A stretch of DNA of 64,000 nt from W0P28-013 sp051870755 (GTDB lineage Bacteria > Bacteroidota > Bacteroidia > Bacteroidales > Paludibacteraceae): positions 66,892 through 130,891 of the forward strand of contig JBJECE010000021.1 in the NCBI GenBank assembly GCA_051870755.1. The letters are read 5' to 3'. Position numbers and translations under genes: made by a program. Under the pieces are notes generated by a model that saw nothing but the letters and a program-made list of their open reading frames with translations, searched no databases and had not been told where the DNA came from. Of the stretch, positions 1 to 8,466 are shown one piece after another (the stretch's first letter is position 1; each line of letters begins with the position of its first letter).

Positions 1-81
1 TTCGCCGGCTTCGTACGGAATGAGTTCGTAGGTTATGTTGTGCGCATCGAGCAGACGCGCTGCATTGGTCTTTTTTGCCAT
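1..81 (-). CDS. YbaK/EbsC-type aminoacyl-tRNA deacylase, N-terminal part only
   Basis: The first 27 codons are present, read leftward from an ATG at 81; the rest lies outside the window. The start MAKKTNAARLLDAHNI followed by TYELIPYE is typical of the Cys-tRNA(Pro)/Cys-tRNA(Cys) deacylase family (YbaK/EbsC), which clears mischarged tRNA in trans. A CAAAGATA box (TATCTTTG on the minus strand) at 113-120 gives a leader of roughly 25 bases and supports this start. The catalytic lysine region is not visible, so the family call rests on the N-terminus alone. Confidence 0.6.
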   Translation of the reverse strand, partial: MAKKTNAARLLDAHNITYELIPYEAGE

Positions 82-112
82 AAATCAAAAAAACTTTATT
101 TGTTCAGTGGCA

Positions 113-120
113 CAAAGATA
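113..120 (-). promoter_or_regulatory. Bacteroidota -7 promoter box for the YbaK-type gene
   Basis: TATCTTTG on the minus strand, about 32 bases upstream of the ATG at 81. It matches the TAnnTTTG consensus of the Bacteroidota primary sigma factor. Confidence 0.6.
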
Positions 121-179
121 GAAATTATTTCCGACATCGGCACATTTTATGTTAATGATTTTTTCGGAGGAGCGCGCGC

Positions 180-1199
180 CTATTTTTGCTGCATCTCGAC
201 ATCGACATACACGGGCAGATGATCGCTATACCCGCCATTGAACCGCATGCCGACATAAGTACGAAACGGCTTGGTACCGAGCGGTTTATCGGCTTCGAGC
301 AACCAATCGGGAGCAAACACCTGCACACCATCGGCGGCAGTCCGTGTGGCCTGGCTACCATTCAGCAATGCGCCCGACACCACCATTTGGTCGAGCATGC
401 CCCACTGGCCGTCGTGCCGATAACTGCCAATAGTGCCACTTTGGTGCAACGCATAGGTGAGGTTGTAGAGTTGGCCGGCGGGCACAGAATCGCCAGCAAC
501 AGGCTGTGCTCCAAGCACTTCGAGCATACTGCGATTGTCGGGATAATCGTTGAAATCGCCCATGATCATAATCAGTGCATCGGCATCGATCGCCTGCACA
601 CTATCGACCGCCGCACGCAACTGCGCCGCCACAAACAAGCGGTTCGGTTCGCTCTCCAACTCGCCGCCCAAGCGCGACGGAAAATGGTTGACAAACAGAT
701 GCAACGTATCGCCATTTGGCAATGCGCCGCACGCATACAGAATGTCGCGCGTGGTTTTGCCCGACGGCAGTACAAAACGAATGGGACGCGAATTTATCGG
801 CTTAAACTGCCGCGGTTGATAGAGCAATGCTACATCGACGCCACGCGCATCGTCCGACTCGTAATGAATCACCTTGTAGTGCAGTTGTTTCAACTGCGAA
901 TAGCGTGCCAGGTCATTCAAGCAATGGCCATTCTCAATTTCGCACAATGCAATCAACGCCGGCGGATTCCAGCCGCCAACGCCCACAACCACTTGCGCTA
1001 TATGCGCCAATTTTTGGCGGTAACGTTCGTAGTTCCAACCACGAATGCCTCCGGGCAGATACTCGTCGTCGTGTTTCAGGGTGTCGTGTTGCGTATCGAA
1101 CAAGTTTTCGACATTGTATTCCATCACGCGAAACACATTTTGCGCCGGCACGATAGTCGGCAACAAGCAAAGCAATATCGCTGCAAAGCGTTTAAGCAT
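180..1199 (-). CDS. Endonuclease/exonuclease/phosphatase (EEP) family protein, exported
   Basis: A 339-residue protein with an N-terminal signal peptide ending near PTIVPAQ. EEP-fold motifs appear in order: MEYNVENLFD near the N-terminus, ALCEIEN (metal-binding Glu), NHFPSR, MGDFNDYP, and the C-terminal YSDHLPVY carrying the catalytic Asp-His pair. These enzymes are Mg-dependent phosphodiesterases acting on nucleic acids, nucleotides or phospholipids; the substrate cannot be told here. Being exported, it probably acts in the periplasm. It is the last gene of a minus-strand set: its ATG overlaps the end of the upstream membrane-protein gene by 8 bases, which suggests translational coupling. 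Confidence 0.85.
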   Translation of the reverse strand: MLKRFAAILLCLLPTIVPAQNVFRVMEYNVENLFDTQHDTLKHDDEYLPGGIRGWNYERYRQKLAHIAQVVVGVGGWNPPALIALCEIENGHCLNDLARYSQLKQLHYKVIHYESDDARGVDVALLYQPRQFKPINSRPIRFVLPSGKTTRDILYACGALPNGDTLHLFVNHFPSRLGGELESEPNRLFVAAQLRAAVDSVQAIDADALIMIMGDFNDYPDNRSMLEVLGAQPVAGDSVPAGQLYNLTYALHQSGTIGSYRHDGQWGMLDQMVVSGALLNGSQATRTAADGVQVFAPDWLLEADKPLGTKPFRTYVGMRFNGGYSDHLPVYVDVEMQQK

Positions 1200-1791
1200 G
1201 TTTACCTCTAAATTCCGTTATCAACAAATAGACGCCATAGATACCGCATATCAAAAGAATTAAATCTTCGTACGCCGCAAAAATCACAGATTTAACGCCC
1301 GTCAATCCCCATAATGTTAATAAGGCAAGCAATATTTTGTTTTTCTGTCGGTAGCCTGCATACACCACCAGGCTCAAACACGCCACAGGACAAGGCATAA
1401 TGTGTGTAACCATTTGCGGGAAACGATTTCCCAACAACACAGAAATCAGCGGATATAAACCATAGAGCAACAGCAAGATGATTTGGAAGGCGCCAGGCCT
1501 TGCCGGCACATCCGATTTGTGGCAAACACATTCATACAAGAACAACACCCCGCAAAGTATATACAAAGGCAATGCAAAATAGGTTTGTATCGGTTGTGTG
1601 CCATAGTACCCGAAAAACACTATTCCGATAAAAAGATTGACCATGCCCAACATCGCTTTGGCAGCCCATGCCACCTTGCCGGCATACGACAACGCCACAG
1701 CAACAACCAACAACGCCAACAAAATAACTTGCACAACCACTGTATGTTGGTTGTATTGTCCGATAACATTCCAAAAAACTTGTGCATCCAT
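1192..1791 (-). CDS. Small polytopic membrane protein, probably DUF6064
   Basis: A 199-residue, strongly hydrophobic protein with about six predicted transmembrane helices. The N-terminal MDAQVFWNVIGQYNQHT followed by a helix resembles the DUF6064 family, recalled from memory and not verified by search. No catalytic motif is visible. A Shine-Dalgarno-like GGAGG (1801-1805 on the minus strand) lies about 10 bases before the ATG, unusual in this phylum. It sits 31 bases after the beta-helix lipoprotein gene and overlaps the EEP gene, so the three are probably co-transcribed. Function unknown. Confidence 0.6.
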   Translation of the reverse strand: MDAQVFWNVIGQYNQHTVVVQVILLALLVVAVALSYAGKVAWAAKAMLGMVNLFIGIVFFGYYGTQPIQTYFALPLYILCGVLFLYECVCHKSDVPARPGAFQIILLLLYGLYPLISVLLGNRFPQMVTHIMPCPVACLSLVVYAGYRQKNKILLALLTLWGLTGVKSVIFAAYEDLILLICGIYGVYLLITEFRGKHA

Positions 1792-1822
1792 ATTTCTACA
1801 CCTCCATCAATGCTCACTCACA

Positions 1823-3298
1823 CTATTTTTCGTATGCGCCCAAATCGGGAGCGCCATCAGCCAAGCGATTTTTGCCTTCCATGTCGGCTGGGAAACGCTC
1901 GGCCACGGCCACATCGGCTTTGCCACATGCACTCGAGCGGTCGGCCAAATGAAAATCGTAATAGCCGGTTTGCGCAATGTCGCGAATCGATGTATTGACA
2001 AACACTGTATCGGCATGATAAACGCCATCGGCACCGGGATTTTGCGAATTTGCCCAATAGTTATCGACAAAGTAAGCATCGGTCTGTTGGCGGCACTTGA
2101 GCAACGAGTGGCTGATGGTAACGTTGTAGGCAGCATCGGTAATGGTATCGCGCAGCAACGCTATTTCGCGACTCTGATTGCCGAACACAATCGAATTTTC
2201 GACTACCGCCGATTTGACAGGAAAAAGATAGAGCAAATTGCCATCGACATAATAGTTGGTAATGACCATGGCCACATCCTGACGCGTGCCCCATGTGTAG
2301 TAGTTGGCAATAGTCGTGTGCGCCACATAGGCCTCGCCACCCAACTGATAGAAACAGGCTGTGCCACAATTCGACAGTTCGCAATTCACCACTTCGACGT
2401 TGGCATTTTGGGCAAAAAGTCCGTATTGCGTCATCGTGTGCAAGATGCAATTTGTCAGCGTGAGCGATGGCTGCGCAATAGATGTGCCACTGACAACCAC
2501 GCCGGCATCGCAACTGCGTATGTGCGTATGCGTCAGCGTATGGCGGCCATGCGCATTTTGCAGATAGACACCACCCCACTGCCCCGGCATATAATCGTAA
2601 GGTGTGCGATCCTCATCGGGCATGCAGTCGAAACGGTCGGTACGCATCAGCACCGGCTGCTCCGCGGTGCCTTGTGCCACCAAATGCCCATCGACCACAA
2701 GATTGGCTTTGTCGTGAAAATAGAGCCGTGTGCCGGCCGCCAAGGTCAGTGTAACGTCCTCTGGCACATACAGATAATCGAAAATCAGATAAGGTCGTTC
2801 GGCGGTCAGCGTAGTGTTTTTGGTGAGCGTATAACCATCGAGCACAATGGCATCTTGCCCATACACCACCAATTTGACATTTTGCGTTACGCCGTTGGTT
2901 ACAAACAGCATCGAATCTAAATAGTAAACCGGAAAATCGGCATTATTTTGGTCGGCCGTCATCTCCACAAACACAAACAGACTGTCTTTGGCCTTGATTT
3001 CCACATTTTCGAGCATTTTGTTTTCGGGCGGAATACGTCCGTCGAGGTTGTAGCGAAAGTACGACTCGCCACCGCGGCCAAGTCGCACCGACGAAATGTT
3101 CAACGCCTTATTGTTGCGGTTGTACACATAGAACGACAACGTGCGCGAAGGCACATTTGTAAACATGGTGTCGAACGACAAGGTGTCGCACGAAAATGCC
3201 AACACCGCCGTCGGGTCGTCGGTAAATTTTTCATCGACACAAGCCGTTGCCAACAAAGCCCATACACAGGCCGCCACAATGTAAATTTTCTTATTCAT
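1823..3298 (-). CDS. Right-handed beta-helix lipoprotein
   Basis: The start at 3298 is preferred because it opens a lipoprotein signal peptide (MNKKIYIVAACVWALLATAC, acylated Cys at residue 20); an upstream in-frame extension to 3370 would run through the promoter. After the Cys comes a beta-sandwich-like region (about 30-180). A parallel beta-helix follows (about 180-480) with short repeated turns such as LTNCILHT, VEVVNCELSNCG and AVVENSIVFGNQ. The C-terminus ends in the frequent Bacteroidales motif PDLGAYE. It is likely surface- or periplasm-facing and may bind or cleave a polysaccharide, but no catalytic residues can be assigned. It is the first gene of a probable three-gene set. Confidence 0.75.
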   Translation of the reverse strand: MNKKIYIVAACVWALLATACVDEKFTDDPTAVLAFSCDTLSFDTMFTNVPSRTLSFYVYNRNNKALNISSVRLGRGGESYFRYNLDGRIPPENKMLENVEIKAKDSLFVFVEMTADQNNADFPVYYLDSMLFVTNGVTQNVKLVVYGQDAIVLDGYTLTKNTTLTAERPYLIFDYLYVPEDVTLTLAAGTRLYFHDKANLVVDGHLVAQGTAEQPVLMRTDRFDCMPDEDRTPYDYMPGQWGGVYLQNAHGRHTLTHTHIRSCDAGVVVSGTSIAQPSLTLTNCILHTMTQYGLFAQNANVEVVNCELSNCGTACFYQLGGEAYVAHTTIANYYTWGTRQDVAMVITNYYVDGNLLYLFPVKSAVVENSIVFGNQSREIALLRDTITDAAYNVTISHSLLKCRQQTDAYFVDNYWANSQNPGADGVYHADTVFVNTSIRDIAQTGYYDFHLADRSSACGKADVAVAERFPADMEGKNRLADGAPDLGAYEK

Positions 3299-3343
3299 AT
3301 CCTTCGAAACAAAGACTTTTTGCACCGCCGAATAAATTTTCGG

Positions 3344-3351
3344 CAAATTTA
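3344..3351 (-). promoter_or_regulatory. Probable -7 promoter box for the beta-helix lipoprotein operon
   Basis: TAAATTTG on the minus strand, about 45 bases upstream of the ATG at 3298. It fits TAnnTTTG. Confidence 0.4.
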
Positions 3352-3386
3352 CACAAAAAAACGATTCCACTTTAATGAAAAACGAT

Positions 3387-3394
3387 TATCTTTG
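3387..3394 (+). promoter_or_regulatory. -7 promoter box of the 88-residue gene
   Basis: TATCTTTG, 34 bases upstream of the ATG at 3429. No clear TTTG is seen at the -33 position. Confidence 0.6.
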
Positions 3395-3428
3395 CGAAAA
3401 ATTCTGTTTAACCTAAAAAAATAACATC

Positions 3429-3695
3429 ATGGCTAACCGCAGACACCTGAAAAAAAGCATTCAAGGCATCACGTCGGAACTCGTTGGCGAAACATACATC
3501 GCCTACGGATTGCTGCAAAAAATCGACCACAGCGCATGGCTGCAACTGCTACAACGCATTGCTGCGCTGAACAACGAATTTTTGGCACGCGCCAACCACC
3601 CTGAGCCGGGCAATGTGAAAGGCTTTTACAAACAGTTGCGTGCCGACTTCGACGCCGAAGTAGCGCAGATACTCAACGAGTTAGAAAAACAATAA
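3429..3695 (+). CDS. Small protein of unknown function (88 residues)
   Basis: A clean short ORF with its own TATCTTTG promoter box, starting MANRRHLKKSIQGITSELVG. It is helical in character and highly charged, with no signal peptide or membrane segment, so probably cytoplasmic. The composition (basic N-terminus, acidic C-terminus ending LNELEKQ) would suit a small helical bundle. I do not recognise the family. It stands alone between a divergent operon and the methylmalonyl-CoA genes. Its codon use matches the neighbours, so it looks like a resident gene. Confidence 0.7.
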   Translation: MANRRHLKKSIQGITSELVGETYIAYGLLQKIDHSAWLQLLQRIAALNNEFLARANHPEPGNVKGFYKQLRADFDAEVAQILNELEKQ

Positions 3696-3809
3696 AACCG
3701 CACACGGCAGCGCGCCCGCACATAGGCGCACCGACCTCGACCGCCACGGCAAAACGGGTGGTCAGATTGGTGTGTGTGTGCGTGTTGATAACTTTACCGA
3801 CCAACGATG

Positions 3810-3841
3810 TTTGTCAAACACAAGATTTTTTAGTATCTTTG
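3810..3841 (+). promoter_or_regulatory. Promoter of the methylmalonyl-CoA gene set
   Basis: TTTG at 3810-3813, a 20-base spacer, then TATCTTTG at 3834-3841: a full match to the Bacteroidota -33/-7 pattern. The first ATG follows at 3920. Confidence 0.7.
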
Positions 3842-3919
3842 CCCGACCGAACAGCGCCATCGGAAAATAGCGAAAATATTCAGATAAATTTTTCATAAAT
3901 AACTAAAACAGAAATCATT

Positions 3920-4333
3920 ATGAAACCTACACACATCGAGCATCTGGGCATTGCCGTTGCAAGTTTGGATGCCACAATTCCGTTTTTTGAACTGCTTACC
4001 GGTTCGAAATGCTACTCCATCGAAGAGGTAGCCGACCAAAAAGTCAAAACCGCTTTCTTCAAAGTGGGCGAAACGAAAATCGAATTGCTCGAGCCGACCT
4101 GCCCTGAAAGCACCATCGCCAAATTTATCGAAAAGAATGGCGGCCGCGGCGGCGTACACCACGTGGCATTCAATGTCGAGAGCGTCGAAGAAGCCCTGAA
4201 AGAGGCCGAAGCAGCCGGTTTGCAACTCATCGACAAAGCCCCGCGCAAAGGGGCCGAAAATCTAATGATTGCATTCCTGCACCCGAAATCGACCTGCGGC
4301 GTGCTCACCGAATTGTGCGAACAACCGAAATAA
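3920..4333 (+). CDS. mce: Methylmalonyl-CoA epimerase
   Basis: A 137-residue vicinal-oxygen-chelate protein of normal length. It opens with HIEHLGIAVASLDATIPFFE, and GGVHHVAFNVESVEEAL begins the second half, together supplying the metal-binding His residues; a Glu ligand lies in the C-terminal GVLTELCEQ. It interconverts (R)- and (S)-methylmalonyl-CoA in the succinate-to-propionate route. It is followed after 85 bases by the decarboxylase alpha subunit, which uses its product. Confidence 0.93.
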   Translation: MKPTHIEHLGIAVASLDATIPFFELLTGSKCYSIEEVADQKVKTAFFKVGETKIELLEPTCPESTIAKFIEKNGGRGGVHHVAFNVESVEEALKEAEAAGLQLIDKAPRKGAENLMIAFLHPKSTCGVLTELCEQPK

Positions 4334-4418
4334 CATTCGAACAATTAGAACAAAGTTTGTGGTGTGGAACACGTTTCCACGCCTTTCGACTTGCAACAAC
4401 AAATAATTCAAAATAATT

Positions 4419-5981
4419 ATGGTAAGTAATCAAGACAAACTGAAAAAATTGATTGACAAACGTGCCGAAGCGTATGCCGGCGGCGGCGAAAAAGCCGTCG
4501 ATAAACACCACGCCAAAGGTGCTTACACGGCACGCGAACGCATAAATATGCTGTTGGACGAAGGCAGTTTCGAAGAGGTCGATATGTTCCTCACGCACCG
4601 CTGCACCGACTTCGGCATGGAGAAAAAAGTGTTCCTCGGCGACGGTGTTGCCGTGGGTAGCGGCACTATCGACGGTCGCCTCGTGTTTGTGTTTGCACAA
4701 GATGCCACAGTCATCGGCGGTTCGCTGTCGGAAACGATGGCGCAAAAAATCTGCCATGTGATGGATATGGCCATGAAACTCGGCGCTCCTGTCATCGGGT
4801 TGAACGACTCGGGTGGTGCCCGCATTCAGGAAGGCGCCTGCGCGCTGGCCGGTTATGCCGAAATTTTCGAACGCAACATTTTGGCTTCGGGCGTCATTCC
4901 GCAAATATCCGTCATTTTCGGTCCGTGCGCCGGCGGCGCCGTGTACTCGCCCGCCCTCACCGACTTCATCATGATGACGGAGCAAAACTCGTACATGTTC
5001 ATCACCGGCCCGAAAGTTGTGAAATCGGTAACCGGCGAAGATGTGTCGGTCGAAGATTTGGGCGGCGCACGTGTACACGCCACCAAATCGGGCGTTACAC
5101 ACTTTGTGGCAGCCACCGAAGAAGATGCCATCGCACAAGTGCGCCGTCTGATTTCGTTCATTCCGCAAAACAACATGGAAGAGGTGCCGCTCGTGGCATG
5201 CACCGACCCCATCGACCGTGTAGATGACAGCCTGAACGAACTCGTGCCGGCCAACCCGAACATGCCCTACGACATGAAACAAATTATCAACACCATTGTC
5301 GATAATGGCGATTTCATGGAAGTGCAGAAAGATTTTGCGAAAAACATTATCTGCGGTTTCGCACGTTTCGACGGTCAATCGACCGGCATCATCGCCAACC
5401 AACCGAGTTGGATTGCCGGCGTGCTCGACTGCGACGCTTCGCGCAAAGCCGCCCGTTTTGTCCGTTTCTGCGACGCATTCAACATTCCGATTCTGACCCT
5501 TGTTGACGTGCCGGGATTCCTCTGCGGCACCGGTCAAGAATATGCCGGCATCATCGACCACGGCGCAAAACTGATGTTCGCTTACGGCGAAGCCACCGTG
5601 CCGAAAGTAACGGTAACGATACGCAAATCGTATGGCGGTTCGCACATTGTGATGAGTTGCAAACAACTTCGCGGCGACTACTGCTACGCATGGCCGAATG
5701 CCGAAATCGCCGTCATGGGCGCATCGGGCGCCATTGGCGTATTGGAAGCCAAAACCCTGAAAGCAATCGAAGATCCGGAAGAAAAGAAAAAATTCATCGC
5801 CGAAAAAGAGGCCGAGTATCAAGAGAAATTTGCCAGCCCCTATCAAGCGGCATCGCGCGGCTACATCGACGATGTGATTGAACCGCGCAACACGCGTTTC
5901 CGCGTTATTCGTGCGTTCAAAACGTTGCAGACCAAGCGTTTGACGAATCCGTTGAAAAAACATTCGAACATACCGCTGTAA
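4419..5981 (+). CDS. mmdA: Methylmalonyl-CoA decarboxylase alpha subunit (biotin-dependent carboxyltransferase)
   Basis: A 520-residue acyl-CoA carboxyltransferase of full length. Visible motifs include GLNDSGGARIQEG (first oxyanion region), FGPCAGGAVYSPALTDF, and VDVPGFLCGTGQEYAGII in the C-terminal half. It moves the carboxyl group of methylmalonyl-CoA to biotin on the carrier protein encoded downstream, giving propionyl-CoA. The same fold serves propionyl-CoA carboxylase beta, but the gamma-like, carrier and beta pump genes next to it favour the sodium-pumping decarboxylase. Confidence 0.93.
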   Translation: MVSNQDKLKKLIDKRAEAYAGGGEKAVDKHHAKGAYTARERINMLLDEGSFEEVDMFLTHRCTDFGMEKKVFLGDGVAVGSGTIDGRLVFVFAQDATVIGGSLSETMAQKICHVMDMAMKLGAPVIGLNDSGGARIQEGACALAGYAEIFERNILASGVIPQISVIFGPCAGGAVYSPALTDFIMMTEQNSYMFITGPKVVKSVTGEDVSVEDLGGARVHATKSGVTHFVAATEEDAIAQVRRLISFIPQNNMEEVPLVACTDPIDRVDDSLNELVPANPNMPYDMKQIINTIVDNGDFMEVQKDFAKNIICGFARFDGQSTGIIANQPSWIAGVLDCDASRKAARFVRFCDAFNIPILTLVDVPGFLCGTGQEYAGIIDHGAKLMFAYGEATVPKVTVTIRKSYGGSHIVMSCKQLRGDYCYAWPNAEIAVMGASGAIGVLEAKTLKAIEDPEEKKKFIAEKEAEYQEKFASPYQAASRGYIDDVIEPRNTRFRVIRAFKTLQTKRLTNPLKKHSNIPL

Positions 5982-5996
5982 AACATCGACGGGTAA

Positions 5997-6037
5997 AAAG
6001 TCGGCTTGTCGGGTGAAAAAGACCGGCAAGCGACTTT
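5997..6037 (+). promoter_or_regulatory. Intercistronic hairpin between mmdA and the gamma-like gene
   Basis: The arms at 5997-6012 and 6023-6037 pair over about 15 base pairs with one bulged G. No long T tract follows, so it is less likely a full terminator than a processing site or partial attenuator inside the operon. It could lower expression of the downstream subunits relative to the carboxyltransferase. Confidence 0.5.
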
Positions 6038-6078
6038 CGACCGAATAGAACAATATCACTAAAAAAACATTGAACAAT

Positions 6079-6444
6079 ATGATGCTTTTATCCGCAACCG
6101 CAAATTGGCCTCACATTTGGATGGTAACGCTTATCGGTTTTGCTTTGGTGGTATGCCTGCTGTTTATTTTGGTGCTTGTACTCAAACTGTTCGGCATCAT
6201 CATGAAACCGCGCGTACGCGTACCAAAAGTAGTGCACACCGAAGAGAAATCGGAAATTAAACACGACGAAACCGTCCTTGTCAATCTTCCGGCAAACACC
6301 ACAGCCGCCATTGCTTTGGCACTGCATTTGTACTATGCCGACGTACACGACAACGAAGCGCACGTTATGACCATCAAAAAGGTAGAGCGCCGCTATTCGC
6401 CGTGGAATTCAAAAATTTATGGTATCAACAATTTAGTCAAATAA
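6079..6444 (+). CDS. OadG-like gamma subunit of the decarboxylase pump
   Basis: A 121-residue protein from the ATG at 6079; an upstream TTG at 6070 is possible but less likely. It has one N-terminal membrane helix (WMVTLIGFALVVCLLFILVL) followed by a soluble cytoplasmic tail. This is the layout of OadG/MmdD-type small subunits that anchor the alpha subunit to the membrane pump. The tail is weakly conserved in the family, so position between mmdA and the biotin carrier is the main support. Confidence 0.75.
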   Translation: MMLLSATANWPHIWMVTLIGFALVVCLLFILVLVLKLFGIIMKPRVRVPKVVHTEEKSEIKHDETVLVNLPANTTAAIALALHLYYADVHDNEAHVMTIKKVERRYSPWNSKIYGINNLVK

Positions 6445-6448
6445 TCCG

Positions 6449-7189
6449 ATGAAAAAATTCAAATTCGTCATCGACGGACACAAATACGAAGTGTCTGTAA
6501 ATGAGATAGAAAACAACGTAGCAGAACTCGAAGTAAACGGCACGCCGTTCACTGTCGAGATTGAAAAAGAGGAGAAAGTAGCCACACGTCCGGCAGCCAA
6601 ACCGGCAGCAGCGCCGGCAGCCACTGCCGCTGCCGCACCGGCTACAAGCAGCGTCAAATTCATTGCATCGCCGCTGCCCGGATCGATCGTGCGCGTACTC
6701 GTCGAAGCCGGCCAAAGCGTGAAAAAAGGCGACGTGCTGCTCACCATGGAATCGATGAAAATGGAGAACAACATCTCGGCCGAAGCCGACGGCGTTGTAA
6801 AATCAGTACTCGTAACACCCGGCCAAAACGTGATGCAGGACGACAAATTGATAGAATTTGCCGTAGCCGCAGCCGCACAACCCGCAGCCCCGGCACCCAA
6901 ACCGCAACCCGCACCACAACCTGCTCCCGCAGCACCCAAACCGGCAGCGCAACCCGCGCCGGCAGCCCCTGCAGGCGGTTACAAAGTGGTGTCGCCACTG
7001 CCCGGATCGGTAGTAAAAGTGGCCGTAGCCGTTGGCGCCGATGTGAAAAAAGGCGATGTGCTGCTGACACTCGAATCGATGAAAATGGAAAACAACATCC
7101 TTGCCGAAAAAGACGGCAAAGTAACGGCCATCATGGTCAGCGCCGGACAAAGCGTGATGCAAGACGATGTTTTAGTTGTACTCGGATAA
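6449..7189 (+). CDS. Biotin carboxyl carrier protein with two biotinyl domains
   Basis: A 246-residue carrier, about twice the length usual for the biotin subunit of a decarboxylase pump. A short N-terminal domain is followed by an Ala/Pro-rich linker (about 48-68). The first biotinyl domain (about 70-133) carries ESMKMENN with the biotinylated Lys; a second Ala/Pro linker follows. The second biotinyl domain (about 178-246) also carries ESMKMENN. Both start with a near-identical turn (SPLPGSIV or SPLPGSVV), pointing to internal duplication. It shuttles CO2 from the alpha subunit to the membrane beta subunit. The gene begins 4 bases after the gamma-like gene. Confidence 0.9.
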   Translation: MKKFKFVIDGHKYEVSVNEIENNVAELEVNGTPFTVEIEKEEKVATRPAAKPAAAPAATAAAAPATSSVKFIASPLPGSIVRVLVEAGQSVKKGDVLLTMESMKMENNISAEADGVVKSVLVTPGQNVMQDDKLIEFAVAAAAQPAAPAPKPQPAPQPAPAAPKPAAQPAPAAPAGGYKVVSPLPGSVVKVAVAVGADVKKGDVLLTLESMKMENNILAEKDGKVTAIMVSAGQSVMQDDVLVVLG

Positions 7190-7202
7190 AAACGCGAAAC
7201 CT

Positions 7203-8390
7203 ATGTGGAATGATATTTTAAGTTTTTTGCAAAACACCGGTTTCGCCCTCATTGCCCAAGATTGGCGCGTAGTGGTAATGCTGCTCATTTCGTTTTTCCT
7301 GCTCTATTTAGCCATTGCGAAAAAATATGAGCCACTGCTGCTGCTGCCCATCGCATTCGGTATGTTGCTGACCAACCTGCCCGGTGCCGGTCTGTTCCAT
7401 TCCGAGTTGTGGACGGCATTTTTGGACGAAAACAGCCCGATGTTCCATAACTACGGTGCCATTATGCGCGAAGGCGGTCTGTTGGACATTCTGTACATCG
7501 GTGTCAAAGCGGGCATTTATCCGTGTCTGATATTCATCGGCGTAGGTGCCATGACCGATTTCGGTCCGCTGATTGCCAACCCGAAAAGTTTGTTGCTCGG
7601 TGCAGCGGCACAATTAGGCATTTTCATCACCTTTTTGACAGCCAACGCGCTCGGTTTCAGCGAAGCCGAAGCCGGCTCCATCGGTATCATCGGTGGTGCC
7701 GACGGCCCGACGTCCATTTTTCTGACTTCGAAACTTGCGCCCGATTTGCTCGGTCCCATTGCCATTGCGGCCTACTCGTACATGGCGCTCGTACCGGTGA
7801 TTCAACCGCCCATCATGCGTGCGCTGACCACCAAAAAAGAACGCGCCATACGCATGAAACAGTTGCGCAGCGTATCGAAAACCGAAAAAATCATCTTCCC
7901 CGTCATGGTGGCCACCATCGTAGCACTGATTTTGCCCGATGCAGCCCCGCTGATAGGCTGCCTGATGCTCGGTAACCTGATGCGCGAATGCGGCGTGGTG
8001 GAACGTTTGAGCAAAACGGTGCAAAACGAGTTGATGAACATTGTAGTGATTTTCCTCGGTCTGACCGTGGGCGCTACGGCCACCGCCGATTCGTTCCTCA
8101 ATGTAAAAACGTTGATGATTCTCGGCATGGGCATTGTAGCCTTCGGTTTGGGTTCGGCAGGCGGCGTGTTGCTGGCCAAATTCATGAACTTGTTCTCGAA
8201 AGAGAAAATCAACCCGCTGATTGGTTCGGCAGGCGTATCGGCTGTGCCGATGGCTGCGCGCGTATCGCAACAGGTGGGTCAGGAATCCGACCCCGGCAAC
8301 TTCCTGCTGATGCACGCCATGGGGCCAAACGTGGCCGGTGTCATCGGTTCGGCTGTGGCCGCAGGCATTCTGCTGACGATGCTCGGATAA
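7203..8390 (+). CDS. mmdB: Sodium-pumping decarboxylase beta subunit
   Basis: A 395-residue polytopic protein (about nine or more helices) of the OadB/MmdB/GcdB family. The start at 7203 (MWNDILSFLQNTGF) is preferred; an upstream in-frame ATG at 7176 lies inside the carrier gene. Diagnostic motifs are GIIGGADGPTSIFLTSKLAP and SYMALVPVIQPPIMRALT in the middle, and a second conserved stretch near GSAGVSAVPMAARVSQ. It decarboxylates carboxybiotin and exports Na+, conserving energy from propionate formation. A strong hairpin follows the gene. Confidence 0.93.
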   Translation: MWNDILSFLQNTGFALIAQDWRVVVMLLISFFLLYLAIAKKYEPLLLLPIAFGMLLTNLPGAGLFHSELWTAFLDENSPMFHNYGAIMREGGLLDILYIGVKAGIYPCLIFIGVGAMTDFGPLIANPKSLLLGAAAQLGIFITFLTANALGFSEAEAGSIGIIGGADGPTSIFLTSKLAPDLLGPIAIAAYSYMALVPVIQPPIMRALTTKKERAIRMKQLRSVSKTEKIIFPVMVATIVALILPDAAPLIGCLMLGNLMRECGVVERLSKTVQNELMNIVVIFLGLTVGATATADSFLNVKTLMILGMGIVAFGLGSAGGVLLAKFMNLFSKEKINPLIGSAGVSAVPMAARVSQQVGQESDPGNFLLMHAMGPNVAGVIGSAVAAGILLTMLG

Positions 8391-8414
8391 TTTCGCCTTA
8401 CAAACAGGCAACTT

Positions 8415-8453
8415 AACAACGGAGTGCGGAGTTTCCCGCGCTCCGTTGTTGTT
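8415..8453 (+). terminator. Terminator of the decarboxylase operon
   Basis: ACAACGGAG at 8416-8424 pairs perfectly with CTCCGTTGT at 8441-8449, with further internal pairing; a short T-rich tail follows. Confidence 0.75.
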
Positions 8454-8466
8454 TCTCCGGTCATTG

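Noticed and set aside
186..1211. 341-residue open frame on the plus strand
   Set aside because: Antisense shadow of the EEP-family gene, which has a signal peptide and all catalytic motifs.
1637..2920. 427-residue open frame on the plus strand
   Set aside because: Shadow of the beta-helix lipoprotein and the membrane-protein gene; no homology pattern.
4305..6077. 590-residue open frame on the minus strand
   Set aside because: Antisense of mmdA; composition is rich in His, Phe and Arg as expected of a shadow of a GC-skewed gene.
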